DNA from: a virus
Length of the DNA stretch: 36,068 bases
IMG/VR virus record: IMGVR_UViG_3300010885_003030
Coordinates: 1 to 36,068 of that record
Reading direction: 5' to 3' (one strand)
Shown: piece by piece, positions 30,772 to 36,068 of the stretch
Layout: each line of letters begins with the position of its first letter
Position numbering within the stretch: the first letter of the stretch is position 1
Program-made: the position numbers and the translations under genes
The notes under the pieces: model-generated
The model's database searches: none
The model's input: the letters and a program-made list of their open reading frames with translations, nothing else
What the model was told of the DNA's origin: nothing

Positions 30772-33420
30772 TCAAAAACTAAACAGCGATTCAAAGGTAT
30801 TACGATTATCTGTTGCACTGGCAAGATCCCATTCTAGTACTCCCAGTAGATTTTCTACTTTTTGAGTAATGATAGTTTCCTGCATTGCATCAGCATCAAA
30901 TGGCATTTCTTTAAACCACTGCGGTAAACGCTGCTCATCAGTTGGATATGCAATACTGGTCATGCCCAATGGATTGGATTTTAGTTTGCAAACAATCGCT
31001 TTCATACCGTCGGTAATCTTCATACTACGATTATCACTGTACATACGAAGCATATTGTTCCAATTGATACCGGCACGAACGTGTCCAGGCATATTAGTTT
31101 TGCCATTCTTGTTTTCAAGATCAGCATAATATGTTAGTTTATTAACACGCTTGGGAGTACCTTTTTCCCATGCTGGTCTTGCCTTAAACTCTTTTTTAAA
31201 TTCTTTAATCTTCTCGATAACATCTTCTCTTGTTTTACCTTCTAGCACTTGCTGTAGAATATCACTGAGAAATTCTTGTACAACTTTTGGAGTGTCGCTA
31301 CGCTTGAGATCAAGTCCCATTGCTTTGATCTTGCCGCTTTTGCCATCAACATCTAAACGCTTACCTTCGAGATCGATGATCAATGCGGCATAACGCTTCT
31401 TCGTGATGAATAGACTCTTGCTGGCAACAAGTTCTCTTCCACCTTTGATGATCTTACCATTTTCGTGAGGAACATGAAATGCACGTTCCATGAATGGAGG
31501 AAAACTGATATTAACCTGTTCGGCAATCTGATCATATAGTTGTATACAGATGTTACTGTTCCATTCCATACGTCCAGCAGCAACATCATCTTTAACAACA
31601 GGCCATGCACTAAAGTAAACAGAATCGGTATCACCGTAGATTACAGTTTTACCAACATAATCGTATTCGCCTGTTAGGCATTCATTAACAGTGGCATCCA
31701 TATGACGTGCAATTACACGACCACTCAGTGTGGTTGATTGACCAATACGTCGATCGAAAAATCTACAGCCTGGATTCAAAATTGCTCCGTAAAGACTATT
31801 TAGATTAATTTTCTTAACCAACTGTCTCTTGTCCCAAAAGGCTGCTTCTTTAGCGTCTTTTGCTTCTTTCTTTTTGGCCTGTAGTTCCTGACGTTCTTTG
31901 TACCATTGTTCCAATAATCCTGGTACAACACCCTGTCTGTCCAGCGTGAAGAGCGTCCCGTTGGCGCTAAGACTCCATGTTTGGTTGGAATCAAAGACCA
32001 TCCTGTATATCTGCGCTGCACTATACGTTTCACTGTTGCCATCCTCCCAGTCAACTGTAATCTCAGTGCCAATTTCTTGATTCATAACTGCGGTATATTC
32101 AAATGTACCAAACATACCTTCCCATGCATCTGCGAATGTACTTTTATTGCTCATTTTATCAGCAATGTATTTGTCAGTCATGATAGGACGTAACTGCCCA
32201 ATGATGGTTTCAACGCTCATATTCAGCGCACGAATTGCTGAAGGATACAGTGAATTGATGTCAATTGCACCGATCCATTCATGTATTCCTTTCTTGGGAT
32301 AAGCAACATAAGCACCTGCTGCTTGGTTGTCATCGCTATAGCCTTTGCGTGTTGGTACGACCATGCCACGTGCATGAGCAGCGTTAATAATTGCTTGTTC
32401 AGTCACAGCAACTGCACCCATCGTTGTCTGTAGCAACACAGTATTAGCATGAGCAAGTTCGTTAGCAAGTTCGATAAACTTTAACTTTTTATCCAACTTA
32501 TCTAGCAGTGCAGTATCCTGTCTGTTGTACTCTAGAAACTTCTTAAAGTCATCGTTATACAATTGATCGAGTGATCCTTCGTATGGTATCTTACGTTCGT
32601 TAAGTTCGTATTCGCCAATTGCATCCAGTGCATAACTATGTCGCTCTTCGTAGGTATACTTACGATAGAGATTCATATAATCCATATGAACTCTGCCAAC
32701 AAGATCAAAAGTTTGACGCTCTAATCCATATTTCTCATATGTACGATCACGTGGCATCTGCCCCCAAAGACAATAGCGACGTGTATCATCCTTACTGAGT
32801 ACACGAGCAGTACGATTGATCATGTAGGGAATATCAAATCCTTCACTGTTCCAACCACTTAAAATATCTGCATCTTCGATGAGATCCATAAATGTCTTTA
32901 GCAGTTCTGCTTCTTCCTCAAACAAGTAACAGTTGGGAATACTATCACAGATTGCTTGTGCATCTGCTTGTGACATATTAGGCGGAGCAATACACAGTGT
33001 AATCAATTGATCTAACCAATTGAGAAACACTGTTACTGCTGTTACCTTAGTGAATGGATCTTCTGGACTACTGTATCCACGAACCTTATCAAAGTCCGTC
33101 TCAATATCGAAAAACGCCACATTAAGTTCTGGCGCATCCTGACCTAAGTAATTGTCCGCCAAACAACGAAAGATTGGATTGATATCGCTTTCGTATATTT
33201 GCTTGCCCTTAAACGCAGCCATTTCCTTACGAAATTCTTTATTGCTACGAGTGCTTACACGTTGACATGGTTCGCCCCAAAGAGTGCGGAACTTGCCGCG
33301 CTCATCAGGGTAATAGAACACATAGTTTGGGGGATACTCATGGTAAACTCTTTTACCATCTCGACGTTCCACAACATGGATACGTTCTTTCTCTCTATCG
33401 ATGATAGCATCTACGTACAT
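30772..33420 (-). CDS. 43: Family B DNA polymerase (T4 gp43-like)
   Basis: The replicative polymerase has both activities in order. The exonuclease motifs are FDIETD (104-109), WNSEGFDIPY (190-199) and YNRQD (297-301). The polymerase motifs are DINSLYPS (386-393), KINLNSLYG (535-543) and YGDTDS (593-598). At 882 residues it is close to T4 gp43. The C-terminus ends ESLFSF, which fits the short hydrophobic clamp-binding tail of this family. A GAAGGAA site precedes the ATG, and a small hairpin lies about 40-60 nt upstream. All catalytic aspartates are present, so it should be active. Confidence 0.97.
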   Translation of the reverse strand: MYVDAIIDREKERIHVVERRDGKRVYHEYPPNYVFYYPDERGKFRTLWGEPCQRVSTRSNKEFRKEMAAFKGKQIYESDINPIFRCLADNYLGQDAPELNVAFFDIETDFDKVRGYSSPEDPFTKVTAVTVFLNWLDQLITLCIAPPNMSQADAQAICDSIPNCYLFEEEAELLKTFMDLIEDADILSGWNSEGFDIPYMINRTARVLSKDDTRRYCLWGQMPRDRTYEKYGLERQTFDLVGRVHMDYMNLYRKYTYEERHSYALDAIGEYELNERKIPYEGSLDQLYNDDFKKFLEYNRQDTALLDKLDKKLKFIELANELAHANTVLLQTTMGAVAVTEQAIINAAHARGMVVPTRKGYSDDNQAAGAYVAYPKKGIHEWIGAIDINSLYPSAIRALNMSVETIIGQLRPIMTDKYIADKMSNKSTFADAWEGMFGTFEYTAVMNQEIGTEITVDWEDGNSETYSAAQIYRMVFDSNQTWSLSANGTLFTLDRQGVVPGLLEQWYKERQELQAKKKEAKDAKEAAFWDKRQLVKKINLNSLYGAILNPGCRFFDRRIGQSTTLSGRVIARHMDATVNECLTGEYDYVGKTVIYGDTDSVYFSAWPVVKDDVAAGRMEWNSNICIQLYDQIAEQVNISFPPFMERAFHVPHENGKIIKGGRELVASKSLFITKKRYAALIIDLEGKRLDVDGKSGKIKAMGLDLKRSDTPKVVQEFLSDILQQVLEGKTREDVIEKIKEFKKEFKARPAWEKGTPKRVNKLTYYADLENKNGKTNMPGHVRAGINWNNMLRMYSDNRSMKITDGMKAIVCKLKSNPLGMTSIAYPTDEQRLPQWFKEMPFDADAMQETIITQKVENLLGVLEWDLASATDNRNTFESLFSF

Positions 33421-33461
33421 TTACATTCCTTCGCTGCTTAGGGCCAGCATTGCCACTACAT

Positions 33462-33477
33462 GCCGAATAAGGTCGGC
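33462..33477 (-). promoter_or_regulatory. Small hairpin in the DNA polymerase leader
   Basis: The arms GCCGA and TCGGC flank a 6-nt loop (CCTTAT on the minus strand), in the 70-nt gap above gene 43. In T4 and RB69 the polymerase represses its own message through a hairpin at its ribosome-binding site. This one is about 40 nt further up, so a regulatory role is only a possibility. Confidence 0.3.
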
Positions 33478-33490
33478 GACCTGTGTGTAC

Positions 33491-33763
33491 TTATTCGTCT
33501 TCGTGTCGTAGATTATCTGTGCTGTTTAAGATGCTTTCAATCATGTCGAGATCATCACGGACACGATCATAGTCACGCTTCTGTGCCATCTTAATTGCTC
33601 GCTTGAGCAAACTTGGCTTGATCTCCATCTCTTCAGCAATATGCTTAATGGTATCATTGAGACCTTCAGTCAATGTTTCAACTTCAGTCATTACTGTTGA
33701 GCTCTCGCTGATGAGATTCTTCAACTTGGCCTTTTCTTCTGCGTTAAAATTACGAGTTGTCAT
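33491..33763 (-). CDS. dsbA: DsbA-like small DNA-binding regulator, 90 aa
   Basis: The pattern FNAEEKAKLKNLISESSTVM, then LNDTIKHIAEEMEIKPSLLKRAIKMA, then an acidic tail fits the small helical family annotated as DsbA (double-stranded DNA-binding, late transcription) in T4-like phages. The middle helix pair resembles a helix-turn-helix (EMEIKPSLLKRAIKMA). It is directly above the polymerase gene. Its start overlaps the end of the 171-aa gene. The family call is from recollection of the pattern; direct DNA binding is not shown. Confidence 0.6.
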   Translation of the reverse strand: MTTRNFNAEEKAKLKNLISESSTVMTEVETLTEGLNDTIKHIAEEMEIKPSLLKRAIKMAQKRDYDRVRDDLDMIESILNSTDNLRHEDE

Positions 33764-34265
33764 TTTTTTCCTCTATTAGTAATGCTTCTAGCAGTTTGAA
33801 TTGTTCGTAAGCTGCTATGTACTGTTCGCTATTATAGCGTGGTTCAATATGTTTTGCACTATCATATTGTCTAAAAGCATCCATAAGTGTAGGATGTTTT
33901 TCAATTTTGTCAAAGTCTGGCACGATGATATGAAACATCTCGTTAACTATTTCTAAATTTCGACATAGCTTATCAATATCAATCTTATTCTTCTTAGTAT
34001 TGATGTGCGGATTATCAGAATCTAAAGTAAGATTTCCGGTCATCGTGATAGTGCCTTGCGAAATAGTAGGATTAGTTGATAGCACTGAAGTCCAACCACT
34101 TGAACCAAAATACTGTCCAGAACTAGCATTGGTAGCGGGTAAAGTAATTGTGCCAGAAGAAGAACCGCTACCTCCACCAGTTACTGAAATAACTGTGGTA
34201 TTAGGAGCGGCATTTCCAGATGGGTAAGTGTAAGTTGTTGTTGAATTTTTAGTAGACCAAAACAT
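33750..34265 (-). CDS. Chimeric-looking protein: fibre-like N-terminus, conserved helical C-terminus
   Basis: Residues 1-85 are Ser/Thr/Gly-rich beta-type sequence (TVISVTGGGSGSSSG, then GTITMTGNLTLDSDNP), much like the shaft segments of phage fibres. From about residue 88 it changes to a charged helical domain (DKLCRNLEIVNEMFHIIVPDF, HPTLMDAFRQYD, KLLEALLIEEK). The two parts look unrelated. It overlaps the DsbA-like gene by 14 nt and precedes virion-like genes. It could be a structural protein, or a small replication protein with an acquired extension. Confidence 0.6.
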   Translation of the reverse strand: MFWSTKNSTTTYTYPSGNAAPNTTVISVTGGGSGSSSGTITLPATNASSGQYFGSSGWTSVLSTNPTISQGTITMTGNLTLDSDNPHINTKKNKIDIDKLCRNLEIVNEMFHIIVPDFDKIEKHPTLMDAFRQYDSAKHIEPRYNSEQYIAAYEQFKLLEALLIEEKNDNS

Positions 34266-34286
34266 ATAAACCCTTTATGTCAAGGG

Positions 34287-34832
34287 TTAGATCTCTCGTG
34301 GTTGACCTTCTCTTGACTTCTTATATTTTATAGCATATGAGTCAGGAGTGCAAGAAAATTTTTGAACAAACATATTATGTAGTTTCTTTGGTTCAACTCT
34401 AAATTTTTCACATATATGTTGCATCAGCATGTTGATATAATCGTATGTAGTTTCAGGAACATGTCTTAGATTAAACTCAAGTTGATCAACTGCATTTTTG
34501 TCGCTGTCATGTGAATTAGTTTCGACTGCTTTATCATAACGGAATCTGGCACCCATTAGTCCACGAGCACCCGCGCTAATAGGGTGCTTACTCTGAACAC
34601 CCACGCTCATAACTGCTTCAGTAACATCTTTCACACGCATTACTTTACCACTTGGGTTTAATTTTGGAACTTTACCATCTTTACTTATCTTAAAACCAAA
34701 CTTAGCGGCTTGCTTCTTATCCTCGCCTGGTCCAATATCAACAGTTAGTGCATTGGACCAGCGAGGATCGTGTGCTTCTTTCTCATTATCAGGTATATGA
34801 CCGCTGGCTTCAATGATCTCCTTTATTCGCAT
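34287..34832 (-). CDS. Virion-associated-looking protein with capsid-targeting-like N-terminus, 181 aa
   Basis: I chose the ATG at 34832, which overlaps the upstream stop (TGATG). The opening MRIKEIIEAS is nearly the same as that of the next protein (MRIKEIISEAA) and resembles T4 capsid-targeting peptides, which the prohead protease cuts after I/L-x-E. The remainder is soluble, with ARGLMGARFRYDKA and a helical end containing HICEKFRVEPKKLHNMF. No enzyme motif is seen. Packaging in the head as an internal protein is inference from the N-terminus. Confidence 0.65.
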   Translation of the reverse strand: MRIKEIIEASGHIPDNEKEAHDPRWSNALTVDIGPGEDKKQAAKFGFKISKDGKVPKLNPSGKVMRVKDVTEAVMSVGVQSKHPISAGARGLMGARFRYDKAVETNSHDSDKNAVDQLEFNLRHVPETTYDYINMLMQHICEKFRVEPKKLHNMFVQKFSCTPDSYAIKYKKSREGQPREI

Positions 34833-35518
34833 CAGCAATGCCACTTACGCAATGACTTGTTAATACGACTATTTGGATCTCTCTTAGTCTTAGCACCAGT
34901 ACGATGCTTCTTCATACCCTTCATGCGGGCACAGAAACTCTTGCGACGCTTAGAAGCCTTACTGCCCTTCTTTAGTTTGCTGGGCTTAGTAGTGACAGCA
35001 GTCTGTAGTTTGCTTCCAGGATGACTTTTGCGATAACTTGCCACGCCCTTCTTGTTAAGACCGCCGTTCTTATTCTTGCCTGATTTCTTCTGCCATGCTT
35101 CTGCTTCTTCTAATAGATCCAGATCATCTACTGATTCTAGATCTTCCCAGATTACGTCAGGATCGACTCCATGCAGTTCAGCCCAGTGTTCGACCATTTC
35201 TTCAATCATATCAAAATCAGATTCTAGTTCTAGATCTTCATCTATCTGATTTGCGGTTGATAGATCAATGCTTTCATCTTTAACACAGTTACGTACTTGG
35301 CCGCCATTCTTGCCTTTCTTAGTACCTGCTGCATGATGTCCGGGCCAGCACTTGGTGTAACCGTTACTGTCTTTTTGCCCTTTTTGAATTTCGTTAAGAT
35401 TTTCGTCGGCTTCATCTGTTTCTTCTTTTGGCTTCTTGCCCTGCTTTTTCATATTAATAGCAATAGCTGCTTGCTGTGCTGCATTCGCTGCTTCAGAGAT
35501 GATTTCCTTAATTCTCAC
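34832..35518 (-). CDS. DUF6321-like basic protein with capsid-targeting-like N-terminus, 228 aa
   Basis: Start is GTG at 35518, overlapping the stop of the 49-aa gene (GTGA). The first 11 residues, MRIKEIISEAA, fit a T4-style capsid-targeting peptide with cleavage after ISE. A Cys/His segment follows (YTKCWPGHHAAGTKKGKNGG with a later C), then an acidic stretch rich in D, E and L (residues about 85-140), then a very basic C-terminus with GGLNKKGVASYRKSHPGS and SFCARMKGMKKH, which I associate with DUF6321. A strongly basic, DNA-binding head protein is plausible. Confidence 0.7.
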   Translation of the reverse strand: MRIKEIISEAANAAQQAAIAINMKKQGKKPKEETDEADENLNEIQKGQKDSNGYTKCWPGHHAAGTKKGKNGGQVRNCVKDESIDLSTANQIDEDLELESDFDMIEEMVEHWAELHGVDPDVIWEDLESVDDLDLLEEAEAWQKKSGKNKNGGLNKKGVASYRKSHPGSKLQTAVTTKPSKLKKGSKASKRRKSFCARMKGMKKHRTGAKTKRDPNSRINKSLRKWHC

Positions 35519-35664
35519 GGTTTTCCCTGTCCTCTATATTTCTTAAAACTACGTTTAGTATGTTTATTCATTGAACTCATCTTAAGGTTACCAATACCTT
35601 GGCTTGTGCCTTTATTATTCTTAACACGCTCTAATTTTGTTTCTTTGATTGCTTTACTTGCCAT
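35515..35664 (-). CDS. Very basic small protein, 49 aa
   Basis: An ATG at 35664 with AAAGGAG at good spacing opens a 49-codon frame ending in TGA at 35515. It begins MASKAIKETKLERVKNNKG and ends KRSFKKYRGQGKP, with about one third Lys or Arg. The stop overlaps the GTG start of the DUF6321-like gene, and the gene follows the Ala-rich gene by 13 nt. I recall short relatives in marine phages ending in a similar SFKKYRGQG pattern. It probably binds nucleic acid. Confidence 0.7.
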   Translation of the reverse strand: MASKAIKETKLERVKNNKGTSQGIGNLKMSSMNKHTKRSFKKYRGQGKP

Positions 35665-35677
35665 GATTGATACTCCT

Positions 35678-36068
35678 TTATGCTGTTGCGAGTTCTTGTT
35701 GTAGTAGTGCTACTAACTTCTGCTTGTCTGCAGGTTTCAAACTTTTAATCTGTTGTGATACAGTATTGTATGTTTTGCTTGGTACAAAGTCTCTAAACTT
35801 ATCAGCAACTGCACCAGCAGCACCTTTAACTGCTCCTGCTGCTTTTCCTGCTAATCCACTAGCAGCAGCGCCAGCAACGCCAGCACCGGCAATTTTTTTA
35901 ATTTGATCAACTGTTGCGCTTAATGCATCATTGAAAGCAGCAATGCCTTTTGCTTGTTCCATATATGAATCCCACGCTGCTTTTGCGGCTGCTTTACCAG
36001 CAGTATTTGCAGCAATGAGTTTCTCTGCCGCTTTTGGCATTTGATCTGCTAGAGTTTGCATCTGTTGA
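35678..36068 (-). CDS. Ala/Gly-rich helical protein (5' end probably outside window)
   Basis: The frame stays open to the window edge (two Gln codons above the ATG at 36061), so the true start may lie outside. The visible 127 residues are Ala-rich with a hydrophobic, small-residue segment (IAGAGVAGAAASGLAGKAAG) of GxxxA type, able to form tightly packed or membrane-active helices, and a C-terminus LKPADKQKLVALLQQELATA. No enzyme motif. Position next to head-protein-like genes suggests a virion or ejection protein, which is inference. Confidence 0.6.
   Translation of the reverse strand, partial: QQMQTLADQMPKAAEKLIAANTAGKAAAKAAWDSYMEQAKGIAAFNDALSATVDQIKKIAGAGVAGAAASGLAGKAAGAVKGAAGAVADKFRDFVPSKTYNTVSQQIKSLKPADKQKLVALLQQELATA

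Noticed and set aside
34265-34286. TTGACA just upstream of the 171-aa gene as a sigma70 promoter
   Set aside because: The only TATA-like box follows at 9 bp, far from the 16-17 bp spacing of the other promoters.

Overview
The window is part of the genome of a tailed phage of the T4 superfamily (Caudoviricetes, myovirus-like), AT-rich, probably from water and infecting a Gram-negative bacterium. The support is a family-B DNA polymerase of gp43 type, a gp45-type sliding clamp, an Rnh/FEN-type nuclease, a DsbA-like small protein, a tRNA-Gly, a giant modular fibre-like structural protein and many small, tightly packed genes with ATGA/TGATG overlaps. Two encoded proteins carry Sec signal peptides, and one ends in an outer-membrane beta-barrel, which implies a diderm host. 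The host genus cannot be read from the sequence.

Layout. Positions 2-7119 (+ strand) hold the end of a structural module: a >2,200-residue fibre/adhesin-like protein, open at the window edge, and one small downstream gene. A bidirectional terminator at 7139-7168 separates these from everything else, which is on the - strand and is described here from low to high coordinates (transcription runs the other way). 7239-9420: MoxR-type AAA+ ATPase, an OB-like phage protein and a GIY-YIG nuclease. 9486-11623: small genes around tRNA-Gly(TCC). 11620-14055: 5'-3' nuclease, an SGNH-like protein, a conserved hypothetical and a small secreted protein. 14113-17097: queE, an MBD4-like DNA glycosylase, queD, two small genes and folE. 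17154-21432: sulfotransferase-like protein, glycosyltransferase, radical SAM (twitch) protein, DUF2061 membrane protein and an APS-kinase/nucleotidyltransferase fusion. 21523-22484: three small conserved phage genes ending in a strong terminator. 22520-25348: a 942-residue secreted outer-membrane protein. 25411-29166: a hypothetical, a zinc-type dehydrogenase, a Gfo/Idh/MocA oxidoreductase and a DpdA/TGT-like transglycosylase. 29176-33763: sliding clamp, methyltransferase-like protein, DNA polymerase and DsbA-like protein. 33750-36068: virion-associated-looking genes, two with N-termini that resemble T4 capsid-targeting peptides.

The clearest system is 7-deazaguanine DNA modification. FolE, QueD and QueE make 7-carboxy-7-deazaguanine (CDG) from GTP, and a DpdA-like transglycosylase next to the replication genes could exchange it for guanine in phage DNA. 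No queC is present in the window, so the inserted base may be CDG itself, or preQ0 made with host or off-window QueC. An MBD4-like DNA glycosylase sits inside the folE-queD-queE run, which is unexpected. Between this operon and dpdA lie a glycosyltransferase, a sulfotransferase-like protein, an APS-kinase/adenylyltransferase-like fusion, a radical SAM enzyme and two oxidoreductases, which together look like a second, undefined modification pathway acting on DNA, glycan or small molecule.

Transcription of the - strand appears to be driven by at least eight sigma70-like promoters (TTGACA or TTGATT, 16-17 bp spacer, TATATT/TATACT/TATTAT), mostly embedded in the 3' end of the upstream gene. At three of them the -10 hexamer lies exactly 6 nt before an ATG, predicting leaderless mRNAs.
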